Shown: positions 54,838 to 63,999 of the stretch, one piece after another
Layout: each line of letters opens with the position of its first letter
Position numbering within the stretch: the first letter of the stretch is position 1
Assembly: GCA_028820635.1 (NCBI GenBank)
Contig: JAPPIG010000109.1
Location: 62,001-126,000 of the forward strand
Length of the DNA: 64,000 bases
Direction of reading: 5' to 3'
Source: Candidatus Poribacteria bacterium
GTDB taxonomy: Bacteria > Poribacteria > WGA-4E > WGA-3G
The notes under the pieces: generated by a model
The model's database searches: none
What the model saw: only the letters and a program-made list of their open reading frames with translations
What the model was told of the DNA's origin: nothing
Made by a program: the position numbers and the translations under genes

Positions 54838-55226
54838 GTTGGATTTCCTTTGAGATGGTGTGCTACGCGTTCTAAAAGTAGGTGGGTATCAATCGGCTTG
54901 CTGAGATAATCATCACATCCTGCTCTAAGGAGTCTTTCACGGTCCCCGGACATTGCTGCGGCAGTTAATGCGATAATCGGTATGTTGCACAAATCTGGAT
55001 CGGCTTTAATTTGTCGGGTTAATTCTTCACCACTCTGTCCCGGTAGTGCAATATCCATTAGGATGAGTGCGGGGATAACCTTTTCTAAACACGCTAATGC
55101 CTCTGCTGCGTCAATCGCTTCAATGACCTCATAACCTCCAGATTGTAGAACAATGCGGGCAACTTTTCGATTTAACGCTTGGTCTTCTATGACTAAAATT
55201 GGTTGCGGATTATCTGTAGCCAACAC
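54834..55226 (-). CDS. Stand-alone response regulator receiver
   Basis: About 130 residues, one receiver domain without output: PILVIEDQALNRKVARIVL, phospho-Asp in ALILMDIALPGQSGEEL, ALTAAAMSGDRE and YLSKPID. It resembles relay receivers of hybrid systems. Starts are uncertain: AGGAG sits 4 bases before GTG 55226 and 7 before TTG 55223; a longer frame reaches 55280 without a ribosome site. It lies between the kinase and PP2C genes and could pass phosphate between them. Confidence 0.85.
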   Translation of the reverse strand: MLATDNPQPILVIEDQALNRKVARIVLQSGGYEVIEAIDAAEALACLEKVIPALILMDIALPGQSGEELTRQIKADPDLCNIPIIALTAAAMSGDRERLLRAGCDDYLSKPIDTHLLLERVAHHLKGNPT

Positions 55227-55416
55227 ATTGCTCCTATGCCCAAGGACATAACAGAACTGTTTGGGATTTAACGAGGACACATTTCATTTAGAGATCAATA
55301 GAAAAATCACCATTAGCAAGTATAGGTTTGTAGAAATAAGGATATTGAAAGGAAAAGTAATTTAGATTGAGGTTTTCAATTGGTTTTTGTGCTATATGAG
55401 GTGTTGGTATATTAAA

Positions 55417-57693
55417 CTATGTTTTTGCATCAGGTTGGTCTGTAGGAATATTAAAGGAAAAAGTGCTTCCCTTTCCCTCTTCGCTTGTTACTTGGATTTG
55501 TCCGCCATGCAATTCTATTAAGCGCTGGGTCAATGCAAGACCGAGTCCGGTTCCACCATATCGTCTTGACTTGGAAGTATCAATTTGTGTGAAAGGCGCA
55601 AAAAGTTTCATGCGATCTTCTTCGGCAATTCCTATTCCATTATCTATAACTTTAACTTGTAGATCAGCTGGTGTAACTTCCAAGTGTGTTGTTACTTTGC
55701 CTCCTTCTGGCGTAAACTTGACAGCGTTTGAAAGCAAATTGTAAAATATCTGCTTCACTTTGACACGATCAGCGTGAATCGTTGCATTTTGCTGGCACTC
55801 CAATGTAAGTTCAATGTTCTTTTTGAGAGCAAGTGCTTTGATGATTGCGTTAACTTCCTCAACCGCATCAACGATTGCAAATTCTTCAAGTTGTAAGAAC
55901 ATCTTTCCTGCTTCAATCTTTGAGAGATCCAAAATATCGTTAATCATTTCAAGGAGATGTTGACCACTCATGCGAATATCGTTGACACATTCCTTCTGTT
56001 CATCGTTAACGGGGCCGACAAGTTCATCTCTTAGGATTTCAGCGAACCCTATAATAGCATTCAGAGGTGTTCGCAATTCATGGCTCATGTTGGCAAGAAA
56101 ATCGCTTTTAGCTCTGCTTGCATATTCAGCAGTTTCTTTTGCACTTTGCATTGCTTGTTGCGCTTTTATGCGATCCGTATTGTTAAGTGCCATGCTGATG
56201 ATGGTCCGTTTTCCATCAGGCTGTACTCCAAGTAGGGACGAACTAAATTCCCATATCTGCTTTTTACCTGCCTTTGTCATAATTTCGTATTGTCCTGGCG
56301 CGCTCCGTTCCTTCTTCTGATTCATTTGTACGAGATATTCCTGAATCTCATCACTCATTTCACTGTTTGCTTGTTCTAACCATTTAGAAACAGTTGTCAT
56401 CTCTTCAGCAGTATAACCTGTAAGTTCTGTCCATGCCCGACTGATGAGAATTACCTCACCATTTTCGGCATGGATCATAATTGGCAAGGGAGCGTTTAGC
56501 ACTGCTCGACGAAAACGTTGTTCGCTTTCTTGCAATTCCGTTTCGGCTTGTTTCCGGTCTGTAATATTCGTTGAAGTCATAATGAACCCAACAAGTTTAT
56601 CGTCGCGTTTAATGGGGGCAATCCATGACGCATACCAATTTTGGCTGATTCTTCCCTGAATTTCATAGCCTGCGACTTCACCGGTTTCAATAACCTGTTG
56701 GCATGCCTTCCGAAATCCATCATGATGTTCATCAGTTAGAAAATCAAACACACTTTCTCCAACAATATCTTCTATTGTGAGGTCAACACCTGTTGGAACC
56801 CTATTGATAAACTGCAATTGGTAGTCAAGGTCAAGTGTTACAATAATGTCAGGAGCACTTTCAACCAAGGACCGCCATTTTGCCTCAGAATCTCGAAGTG
56901 CTCGATCTGCCCGATGATACTCTGTGATGTCTCGAGAAATACCACATGTTCCCTTGATACGCCCGCTTCTATCTCGAATAGGTACTTTTGTAGTAGATAC
57001 CCAAGTATCTTGTCCACCCGGCCAAGTTTCTTTCTCCCGTTTTCCCTCAATCGGTTTTCCTGTGTCAATTACCGTTCGTTCATCTTGATATGCTTCTTGT
57101 GCATGTTCGCGCGTAAAAAAATCGAAATCGCTTTTGCCTACGGCATTTGCAGGATTTTTGAGTCCGAATCGATTTGCGAGGGACCGATTAATACGGATAA
57201 ATTTACTCTCAATATCCTTAAAGTAGATATGGTCGGGGGCATTATTCATGAGGGTATGAAGGAAATCACTTTCTTGTGAATGGGTTTGCGCTAATTGCTT
57301 AAACCTTTTTTCATTTTCACGAAGTTTTGCTTCAATCCTTTTTTGCTTGGTGATATCCTTAGCAATAGCACAATAGCGGGGATGTTCTGTATCTGGCTGT
57401 ATAGTCCAGGAAAGCCTTTTGTAGTCTCCATTACTACATAAAAACCGATTTTCAAAAGAGTTGATATTACATTCTTCTGTTTTTAGTTTCGTGAATTCTG
57501 TTGACGTGGATTGTTGGTCGTCAGGATGAACAAGTTCCATCCATTGCCGCGCTTGGAGTTCTACGCAAGTAAAACCGAGGATTTGTTCCCATGCAGAATT
57601 GAGTGGGAGAAGTTTACCGTCAAAATGGATATATCCGAACATCTCCGATGACATCTGTAAAAAAGGCAGGTTTTTAAGGGTTTCAGATGCCAT
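55417..57693 (-). CDS. Multi-PAS sensor histidine kinase
   Basis: A 758-residue kinase with no membrane helix, so probably cytoplasmic. About four PAS/PAC units are seen (about residues 8-118, 143-260, 265-385, 388-510), each ending in a DITxxK-like PAC close. HisKA follows with the phospho-accepting His in ANMSHELRTPLNAIIGFAE (near 540), then HATPase with N box IFYNLLSNAVKFTPEGG, VIDNGIGI and GGTGLGLALT. No receiver is fused; the stand-alone receiver and the receiver-PP2C are the natural partners, encoded just downstream. Confidence 0.92.
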   Translation of the reverse strand: MASETLKNLPFLQMSSEMFGYIHFDGKLLPLNSAWEQILGFTCVELQARQWMELVHPDDQQSTSTEFTKLKTEECNINSFENRFLCSNGDYKRLSWTIQPDTEHPRYCAIAKDITKQKRIEAKLRENEKRFKQLAQTHSQESDFLHTLMNNAPDHIYFKDIESKFIRINRSLANRFGLKNPANAVGKSDFDFFTREHAQEAYQDERTVIDTGKPIEGKREKETWPGGQDTWVSTTKVPIRDRSGRIKGTCGISRDITEYHRADRALRDSEAKWRSLVESAPDIIVTLDLDYQLQFINRVPTGVDLTIEDIVGESVFDFLTDEHHDGFRKACQQVIETGEVAGYEIQGRISQNWYASWIAPIKRDDKLVGFIMTSTNITDRKQAETELQESEQRFRRAVLNAPLPIMIHAENGEVILISRAWTELTGYTAEEMTTVSKWLEQANSEMSDEIQEYLVQMNQKKERSAPGQYEIMTKAGKKQIWEFSSSLLGVQPDGKRTIISMALNNTDRIKAQQAMQSAKETAEYASRAKSDFLANMSHELRTPLNAIIGFAEILRDELVGPVNDEQKECVNDIRMSGQHLLEMINDILDLSKIEAGKMFLQLEEFAIVDAVEEVNAIIKALALKKNIELTLECQQNATIHADRVKVKQIFYNLLSNAVKFTPEGGKVTTHLEVTPADLQVKVIDNGIGIAEEDRMKLFAPFTQIDTSKSRRYGGTGLGLALTQRLIELHGGQIQVTSEEGKGSTFSFNIPTDQPDAKT

Positions 57694-57705
57694 GTGAGTT
57701 CCCCA

Positions 57706-58467
57706 TTATTTGGTGACCAAAACGGCACGATTAGCAAGCTTAACAACAGTTTGTGTGGTGCTTTGGAAAACCATCTCGTATAATCGCCCGTGATGGCTGG
57801 CGCTGAGGGCAATTAAATCGCAGTCGTTGGCTTCTGCGTTTTCAAGGATGTTTGTTACTGTAAATCCGAGGGCAGTCAAGAATTCAGTAGGAACATCGTA
57901 GAATTGCAGGTAAGCTTCCATTTGTTGCTTAATATCTGTCGCTTCTTGGGTGGTATTTGAAAGTGCTAAACCAAGAATTTCAGATTTAGTTAATTCACCG
58001 ATTTCTGCTGAAAGCGAGAGCACATGGTCAGAATAAATATCGCCATGATTAACAACTAAAATCTTTCGTAATAGGGTACACTGTTCATGGACGACGATAA
58101 TAGGCTTCGTAATGTGTGCAAGGACATCATCAATTTGAGTTTGAATGAGTTTTAGACCGCGCGTTTTAATATCTTCAGGGAGTCCAACCACGACTAAATC
58201 AGCGGAATGCGCCTTTTGACAGATCATCTGCCGCGGGTTCCCTGCAACAGCTTCAATATGGTAATCTAAAAAATCGTAAAGTGCACATTCTTTTTCGGTT
58301 CGGCGCAGCACCGTTTCTGCGACTTCAGCACTTCCACCGTGGGAACTATCCTGAAAAAATACACAAGAGAGGTGTGTTCCTAAAAGAACAGCTAATTGTC
58401 CTGCGTAATCAAAGGCGTTTTTTTCGTAATCGGTATCGCCTATAGAAACGAGGATATTTTTTATCAT
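57706..58467 (-). CDS. Universal stress protein (UspA) family
   Basis: A 253-residue protein with two UspA-like halves. The first begins MIKNILVSIGDTDYEKNAFDYA and contains DLVVVGLPEDIKTRG; the second starts ILVVNHGDIYSDHVL and ends LIALSASHHGRLYEM, VVKLANRAVLVTK. The ATP-binding G-x-x-G loop is poorly conserved, so nucleotide binding is uncertain. It lies 12 bases upstream of the kinase gene and belongs to the partner-switching cluster. Confidence 0.83.
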   Translation of the reverse strand: MIKNILVSIGDTDYEKNAFDYAGQLAVLLGTHLSCVFFQDSSHGGSAEVAETVLRRTEKECALYDFLDYHIEAVAGNPRQMICQKAHSADLVVVGLPEDIKTRGLKLIQTQIDDVLAHITKPIIVVHEQCTLLRKILVVNHGDIYSDHVLSLSAEIGELTKSEILGLALSNTTQEATDIKQQMEAYLQFYDVPTEFLTALGFTVTNILENAEANDCDLIALSASHHGRLYEMVFQSTTQTVVKLANRAVLVTK

Positions 58468-58483
58468 GAGACAGCCTTACAAA

Positions 58484-58849
58484 TTATTGTAGCGATTCGG
58501 ATGGCGGATTCAATAATGCCCAAATTGCTTCGTCTTCACTCTCAAAGTTCCGGAAGACAGTGATAAGTCTTGCCATCACAATGAGGTTTTTGACATGTTT
58601 ATTGACATTAATCACAGCAATTGTGCCACCGAGTGGATGGATATCAGCATAGATCTTCATCAAGGCACCAAGCCCCGAACTATCCATGCTGGTAACGTCT
58701 TTAAAGTCAAAGACGAGTTTCGGTGAGTCATTTACCTGTGAAAGACTATTTTGAACGGTATCTGTTAAGTCTTGGACATCAGATGCTATAATTCTACCAT
58801 CAAGTTTAAAAATGAAAACGCCATCCCGCTCTGATTGAGTGATCGCCAT
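58484..58849 (-). CDS. STAS-domain antagonist protein (2)
   Basis: A 121-residue SpoIIAA/RsbV-type STAS domain. The phosphorylation loop reads VTSMDSSGLGALMKIYA, with the conserved DSSG serine. It is closely related to the next STAS protein (loop DSSGLGTLMGAHV), pointing to an old duplication. It is the second gene of a minus-strand operon that also carries the stress protein and kinase. Confidence 0.9.
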   Translation of the reverse strand: MAITQSERDGVFIFKLDGRIIASDVQDLTDTVQNSLSQVNDSPKLVFDFKDVTSMDSSGLGALMKIYADIHPLGGTIAVINVNKHVKNLIVMARLITVFRNFESEDEAIWALLNPPSESLQ

Positions 58850-58887
58850 TAGTGCAGCCTCCAGTTGCTGCGGTTATGAAATGTGCG

Positions 58888-59235
58888 TTAGGCATCGCCG
58901 CTTAACGCTGAGACAGCTTCATCTTCAGTATTGAAGTGTTCAAAGATACTCGCAAGCCGACTCCGCACAATTAAGTTTTTGATATTTTTTCCGACATTGA
59001 GAACGCCTACCCTGCCACCTTGTCGAGTAATTGTGACATGTGCCCCCATTAGTGTTCCCAGACCGGAACTGTCCATCATATTGACCTTTTCAAAATCAAT
59101 AAGGATTTTCGGGGTATCGGAGGCATCTACCTCTGCTGTGATTACCTCTCGCAGCTCGGATACTCCAGCACCCATAATTTTACCTGATGGTTCCAAAATT
59201 GTGACACCATCTTTGTAGCGAACCGTAGTTGCCAT
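58888..59235 (-). CDS. STAS-domain antagonist protein (3)
   Basis: A 115-residue STAS domain with loop VNMMDSSGLGTLMGAHVTI. It heads the minus-strand operon behind a near-consensus promoter. Having several antagonists against one kinase lets several inputs converge. Good ribosome-site candidate GGGAG lies a few bases before the ATG. Confidence 0.9.
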   Translation of the reverse strand: MATTVRYKDGVTILEPSGKIMGAGVSELREVITAEVDASDTPKILIDFEKVNMMDSSGLGTLMGAHVTITRQGGRVGVLNVGKNIKNLIVRSRLASIFEHFNTEDEAVSALSGDA

Positions 59236-59291
59236 GTTTTTCTCCCTTATCTGTTTTTAAGTTATACGCCATTTCCCCTAATTCTGTTTCT

Positions 59292-59321
59292 ATTATATGT
59301 AATTTTATTTGATTTTGTCAA
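59292..59321 (-). promoter_or_regulatory. Near-consensus promoter of the STAS-kinase-PP2C operon
   Basis: On the minus strand a perfect TTGACA is followed after 18 bases by a perfect TATAAT, ending about 57 bases before the ATG at 59235. The region 59236-59573 holds divergent promoters and no gene. Confidence 0.7.
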
Positions 59322-59500
59322 GAGAATTACAAAACATATTCAACGGTCTTAGTCTGTTAACGATTTAGATGAATATATGTTTACGGTTTTTTGTCAAATT
59401 TGGAAAAGGCTAAGCATCCCGAAGTTAAGACAATCCTGTATCAGGATGTCAATTCAAAATCTGAATAGACCTCAAACCATTAAGGTTCTGACAAATTCAC

Positions 59501-59529
59501 TTGCCTTTATAGACTAAATTAACTATACT
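59501..59529 (+). promoter_or_regulatory. radC promoter candidate
   Basis: TTGCCT at 59501-59506 and TATACT at 59524-59529 are 17 bases apart, about 45 bases before the radC ATG. Confidence 0.5.
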
Positions 59530-59573
59530 TAAAACCAAGATAGAATGCCCATTAATAAATTGAAAGGAACGAA

Positions 59574-60323
59574 ATGTACTCCGTTGACAGACTAAGAATC
59601 AAAGACCTTCCGAAAGATGAACGCCCTCGTGAACGGCTTTATAAACACGGTCCCTCACATTTGAAAACCTCAGAACTTCTCGCGCTAATTCTCAAAAGCG
59701 GCTTTCAAGGCACGACTGCTGTCCAACTTGGTGAACAGATACTCACTGAGTATAATAACGATCTCAAGCGGATGGCAGAAAACCGACCGAAACAATTTGA
59801 GGCTATCAAGGGTGTTGGTGCTGCCAAAGCTGCACAACTGGTTGCTGCATTTGAATTAGGACGTCGTTTAGCTCGTTCCCATGCTGACCGGGTTAAGATT
59901 TCCTCTCCGAGTGATGTGGCTGATATGTTAATGCCGCTTATGCGTGACCTCCGAAAGGAAGTAGTTTGCGTTATGTGTCTTGACACCAAAGGGGGCGTTA
60001 CAACGCAAGGCATTGCGGGAGACTCCGATAACGAGATTCAGTGGGGTAAAAAACTTATCTCTGAAGATACAGTGTTTGAAGGCACTTTGAACGCCAGTGT
60101 TTTTCACCCGCGAGAAATTTTCCGATTCGCTATTGAGGAATCCGCTAACTCCATTGTTCTTGCTCATAACCATCCTTCTGGCGACCCTCAGCCAAGCCAA
60201 GAGGACATCCGTGCTACGAAGCAATTGATTGAAGCCGGAAACTATGTCGGCATCAAAGTGTTAGACCACATTATTATCGGTGATGGCATCTTTTACAGTT
60301 TAAAGGAGGAAGGTGTTATTTAA
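59574..60323 (+). CDS. radC: RadC/YsbB-type JAB domain protein
   Basis: A 249-residue protein. N-terminal LPKDERPRERLYKHGPSHL, a helix-hairpin-helix AIKGVGAAKAAQLVAAFELG, then the JAB metalloprotein domain with the zinc motif AHNHPSGDPQPSQED (about residues 195-209). Once linked with DNA repair; true role unclear, though associated with mobile elements in some species. AAAGGA precedes the ATG. It overlaps the convergent rlmB by 8 bases. Confidence 0.92.
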   Translation: MYSVDRLRIKDLPKDERPRERLYKHGPSHLKTSELLALILKSGFQGTTAVQLGEQILTEYNNDLKRMAENRPKQFEAIKGVGAAKAAQLVAAFELGRRLARSHADRVKISSPSDVADMLMPLMRDLRKEVVCVMCLDTKGGVTTQGIAGDSDNEIQWGKKLISEDTVFEGTLNASVFHPREIFRFAIEESANSIVLAHNHPSGDPQPSQEDIRATKQLIEAGNYVGIKVLDHIIIGDGIFYSLKEEGVI

Positions 60324-61053
60324 CGCTGCGTTGACGAAGAACCTCATATAACAACACCCCCGCTGTAACAGATACATTTAATGAAGGAATTTGACCTAAC
60401 ATAGGCAGACGCACGAGATAATCACATTTCTGTTTAACAAGCCTCCGAATTCCTTTCCCTTCGTTACCCAAAACAATACATAACGAGCCTGTAAAGTCAG
60501 CATCGGTATAGGGGAGTTCAGCGTCCTCAGCAGTGCCAACGACCCATACCCCAACTGACTTCAGTTTTTCAATGGTTTGCGCCAGGTTTGTCACCTTAAT
60601 AATCGGTGTCCATTCTGTGCTGCCCGCTGCTGCTTTGTGCACTGCAGCAGTAATTTCAGCAGCGTTGTTTTTAGGAATTAGCACCCCATCCGTATTTGTT
60701 GCGTTGGCAGTTCGTAGAATCGCACCTAAATTTCTCGGATCATGAATCTGATCTAACATTATTAAGAGAGCAGGCACATCTTTTTTATTCTCAATTTTTT
60801 TCAAAAGCGTTGACAAATCCGTATACTGAAACCCACTGATGTAAGCGATCACACCTTGATGATTCGGCTGTAGGCTATCAAGGTGATGTCTTGGACAACG
60901 TTGATAGGGAATACCTTTGCGCTCGGCTACATCAATTATTTGTCGGAGACGAGAATGTTCACTACCTTGAACAATCAAAATTTTTTCTATCTGCCGTGTG
61001 CCGCTCCGAAGCACTTCCATTACCGGATTTCTACCAACAATTTGTTCCGACAT
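60316..61053 (-). CDS. rlmB: TrmH/RlmB-family 2'-O-ribose RNA methyltransferase
   Basis: A 245-residue SPOUT methyltransferase. N-terminal substrate-binding domain begins IVGRNPVMEVLRSG. The SPOUT core shows LDQIHDPRNLGAILRTANA, then CIVLGNEGKGIRRLVKQKCD and LPMLGQIPSLNVSVTAGVLLYE, all knotted-fold signatures. It fits 23S rRNA Gm2251 methyltransferase, but the exact RNA site of TrmH family members cannot be read from sequence alone. Confidence 0.92.
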   Translation of the reverse strand: MSEQIVGRNPVMEVLRSGTRQIEKILIVQGSEHSRLRQIIDVAERKGIPYQRCPRHHLDSLQPNHQGVIAYISGFQYTDLSTLLKKIENKKDVPALLIMLDQIHDPRNLGAILRTANATNTDGVLIPKNNAAEITAAVHKAAAGSTEWTPIIKVTNLAQTIEKLKSVGVWVVGTAEDAELPYTDADFTGSLCIVLGNEGKGIRRLVKQKCDYLVRLPMLGQIPSLNVSVTAGVLLYEVLRQRSVK

Positions 61054-61103
61054 ACTGATTCCTCATCAGAAAAGTACACAAAACAGAAATTGTTTGAGTC
61101 AAT

Positions 61104-61343
61104 CTAATTTCCACGAGTAAATTTGACATCAGGGCCGCGAGGTGTAATCTTAATATCAGGGTCGTCTACTTGGCACTGAACACAGGTGATGTCACCAACA
61201 TTTGCGTTTTCCATGCGCGGTGCGAGTTTGCCTAATTTAAAGGCGAAATTCAACATTTCGTCAGATAGAATTGTGCCATCGCAATTACCGCACGGAATGG
61301 CTTCACCTGCTTTCAGTTTAGATAATAGTTCTGATGCTTTCAT
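61104..61343 (-). CDS. Unknown small Cys-rich protein
   Basis: A 79-residue protein with two CxxC pairs, IPCGNCDG and ITCVQCQVD, likely to hold a zinc ion. MKASELLSKLKAG opens it and the end is rich in Pro, Lys and Arg. Family unknown. It lies between rlmB and iolD on the same strand but its separation by about 50 and 140 bases does not prove an operon. Confidence 0.6.
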   Translation of the reverse strand: MKASELLSKLKAGEAIPCGNCDGTILSDEMLNFAFKLGKLAPRMENANVGDITCVQCQVDDPDIKITPRGPDVKFTRGN

Positions 61344-61404
61344 AAAGTTGGATCCTCCTTGTTGAGATTTGATTGTAGAATGTAAGAGGCGCTAAATGGC
61401 ATAA

Positions 61405-61437
61405 GCGCATTTGGCGTTGATTTGGCAATTCATTGCG
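61405..61437. repeat. Interspersed repeat, copy 2
   Basis: GCGCATTTGGCGTTGATTTG to ATTGCG, a diverged copy of 22335-22368. Like the first copy it lies at the 3' end of a TPP-enzyme gene, here iolD. Confidence 0.5.
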
Positions 61438-61482
61438 CGACTACGAACGCTGCAAATTCAAAGAGATAGATTACAAATGAAC

Positions 61483-63351
61483 TTACCCGAGGAAATATCG
61501 CTCTTTCTGTTTTGCTTCTTTATACGCTTGATATGCTTGTTTTGCAGTATCTACCTCTGAAACTTCTGCGACAGGAACATCCCACCACGATTCGTACTGT
61601 GGAACCCTTGTGTCAAAATCCACATCAATTTTGACGACGGTGGTGCGATCACTTTCCCGAGCTTTCTGTAGTGCAGCCTTTAGACTTTGTGTCGTTGTCG
61701 CTTCAATGACGTTAGCACCAAGGCTTTTCGCATTCACGGCGAGGTCAACGGGCAAAATATCTCCCTTTAGTTCTCCGGTATCATCATCACGGTATCGGAA
61801 TCGGGTCGCGAAGCCTTGTGCGCCCGTTGCCTGCGACAACCCACCAATACTGCTATGTCCATCGTTATTGATAAGCACAATAATTAACTTATAGCCTTCC
61901 TGAATTGAGGTGATGATTTCTTGTGCTAACATGAGATATGAACCATCTCCTACGAGAACATAGACATCGCGCGTAGGATCAGCCATTTTAATACCTAATC
62001 CACCAGCGATTTCATATCCCATACAGGAATAGCCGTATTCCAGATGGAACTGCTTAGGATTACGCGTGCGCCACAACTTATGTAGATCACCGGGGAGGCT
62101 TCCCGCAGCACAAACGACAACATCTTCGGGACGCGAAAATTCATTAACCACCCCAATAACTTCGCTCTGACTTGGGAGTGGCTGATGGTCAAGATGGAAG
62201 AGTCTCTCGACCTCTTCGTCCCAAGCATCTCGGCAATTCTCAATCTGCGTTGCGTAATCGCCATTAATTCTATAGGTACCAATAGCATCTGATAATTCAG
62301 ACAGCGTGACACGGGCATCTGCAACTAACGGTAGCGCAGCATGTTTCGCAGCATCGAACTCTGCAATATTTATAGCGATAAACCGCACATTCGGATTTTG
62401 AAAAGCCGTTTTAGATGCAGTTGTAAAATCACTCAATCGTGTTCCAATGGCAATGACTAAGTCAGTTTCACGCGCAGCGATATTTGCCCCAGGTGTGCCA
62501 GTTGCACCAATCGCACCAAGGTTTTGCGGATGGTCATACCGTAGCGAACCTTTGCCAGCAAATGTTTCACCGACAGGGATACCGGTCTGCTCAGCAAACT
62601 TTGCTAACTGCTCAGTTGCCTCGCTATAGATAACACCGCCGCCGGCAATGATTAGGGGTCTTTCGCTATTGGAAATCCATTGGACAGCACGGTTAAGCAG
62701 ATTCGCATCAGCACGGGGTCTCGGAATAGTATAAATCCGTTTTTCAAAGAGTTGTTCAGGGTAATGGAATGCTTCCGCTTGAACATCTTGCGGTAAGGCT
62801 AATGTCACAGTTCCTGTTTCCGCTTGTGAAGTGAGCACACGCATCGCCTCTGGTAACGCAGTGATGATCTGTTCAGGACGATTGATACGGTCCCAGTAGC
62901 GAGAGACCGGCTTGAAGCAATCGTTGACTGAGAAGTCTTGTGAATCTGGCGATTCCAGTTGCTGTAAAACAGGTGCGACTAAACGCGTTGAGAAAATATC
63001 CCCTGGCAATAGGAGCACAGGCAATCGGTTAATTGTTGCCCCTGCGGCACCCGTGAGCATGTTCGTTGCCCCCGGTCCGATAGAAGTGGTGCAAGCAAAG
63101 GCACTGAGTCGGTTAGACATCTTAGCGTAAGCGGCGGCAGTATGCACCATAGATTGTTCATTACGTGTTTGATAAAAACGAAAGACATTGGAATATTGGT
63201 GCAGCGCTTGCCCAATTCCCGCCACGTTTCCATGTCCGAAAATACCAAACATACCTGCGAAAAAAGCCCTCTCAATTCCATCACGTTCAACGTATTGTTG
63301 CGTGAGAAATTGCACAATGGCTTGTCCCATAGTCAATTCTCGATTTTTCAT
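61483..63351 (-). CDS. iolD: 3D-(3,5/4)-trihydroxycyclohexane-1,2-dione hydrolase
   Basis: A 622-residue TPP-dependent enzyme of myo-inositol catabolism, opening the ring of the diketone intermediate. Distinctive parts are AFFAGMFGIFGHGNVAGIGQ, the catalytic Glu in YQTRNEQSMVHTAAAYA, and the TPP motif VGDGSYLMLAQEIITS, INNDGHSSIGGLSQ. Length exceeds the ALS-like enzyme at 20646 by the usual IolD insertions. It starts 37 bases after iolC ends, so the two are one operon; a GGGG-rich leader precedes the ATG. Confidence 0.94.
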   Translation of the reverse strand: MKNRELTMGQAIVQFLTQQYVERDGIERAFFAGMFGIFGHGNVAGIGQALHQYSNVFRFYQTRNEQSMVHTAAAYAKMSNRLSAFACTTSIGPGATNMLTGAAGATINRLPVLLLPGDIFSTRLVAPVLQQLESPDSQDFSVNDCFKPVSRYWDRINRPEQIITALPEAMRVLTSQAETGTVTLALPQDVQAEAFHYPEQLFEKRIYTIPRPRADANLLNRAVQWISNSERPLIIAGGGVIYSEATEQLAKFAEQTGIPVGETFAGKGSLRYDHPQNLGAIGATGTPGANIAARETDLVIAIGTRLSDFTTASKTAFQNPNVRFIAINIAEFDAAKHAALPLVADARVTLSELSDAIGTYRINGDYATQIENCRDAWDEEVERLFHLDHQPLPSQSEVIGVVNEFSRPEDVVVCAAGSLPGDLHKLWRTRNPKQFHLEYGYSCMGYEIAGGLGIKMADPTRDVYVLVGDGSYLMLAQEIITSIQEGYKLIIVLINNDGHSSIGGLSQATGAQGFATRFRYRDDDTGELKGDILPVDLAVNAKSLGANVIEATTTQSLKAALQKARESDRTTVVKIDVDFDTRVPQYESWWDVPVAEVSEVDTAKQAYQAYKEAKQKERYFLG

Positions 63352-63387
63352 TATAATCCCCTTTATCTCTATTTATATTTGAATGAA

Positions 63388-63999
63388 TTACAGTTCCCCT
63401 TTCTGTGCGACAAAGTCGTCAACTTCTGCCATTGTCGGCATAAAGTTTGCGCACCCGTGCCGTGTCACAACAATTGCCCCAGTCGCATTACCAAGCCGAG
63501 CGGATTTTCGCCAATCCCATCCGTTTAGTATGCCATAGATAAAACCACTTGCAAACGCATCGCCCGCCCCGAGTGTATTATAAATCTCAACTGGGAACGG
63601 AGCCGCATGAATAACTTCACCCTGCTTCAAATGAATGTCTGCTCCGTCACTACCGCGCTTCACAACTAATGCCTCAGGTCCCGCGTTTAGAATTGTTGCG
63701 ATGGCAGCTTCCATATCTCCCTCAATGTTCGGATTTGAAATTTGGGAATGCTCTATTGACAGGTGTGAGACATTGATAAGGGACGCTGCTTTGATCTCCT
63801 CTTTAGTTCCGATAGCGATGTCAACATTATGCAGAATGGATCGAACACTCACGCCGAAAGCGCGGGGATCATGCCATTGGTCTGCGCGAAAATCTAAATC
63901 CAGAAACACCATGCGTTCCATCGCTTTTGCTTGTTCCGTAGCATAAATTGTAGCACTACGACTCGGTTCTTTACTGAGACCTGTTCCGGATATCAGGAT
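63388..63999 (-). CDS. iolC: 5-dehydro-2-deoxygluconokinase IolC (5' part outside window)
   Basis: The frame is open to the window edge, so about 203 C-terminal residues are present. Upstream of the first internal Met it reads LISGTGLSKEPSRSATIYATEQ in part, the typical IolC neighbourhood. FLDLDFRADQW, GTKEEIKAA, LVVKRGSDGADI and the PfkB signature NTLGAGDAFASGFIYGIL follow. It phosphorylates 5-dehydro-2-deoxygluconate in inositol breakdown, matching iolD just downstream. Confidence 0.93.
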   Translation of the reverse strand: MLISGTGLSKEPSRSATIYATEQAKAMERMVFLDLDFRADQWHDPRAFGVSVRSILHNVDIAIGTKEEIKAASLINVSHLSIEHSQISNPNIEGDMEAAIATILNAGPEALVVKRGSDGADIHLKQGEVIHAAPFPVEIYNTLGAGDAFASGFIYGILNGWDWRKSARLGNATGAIVVTRHGCANFMPTMAEVDDFVAQKGEL

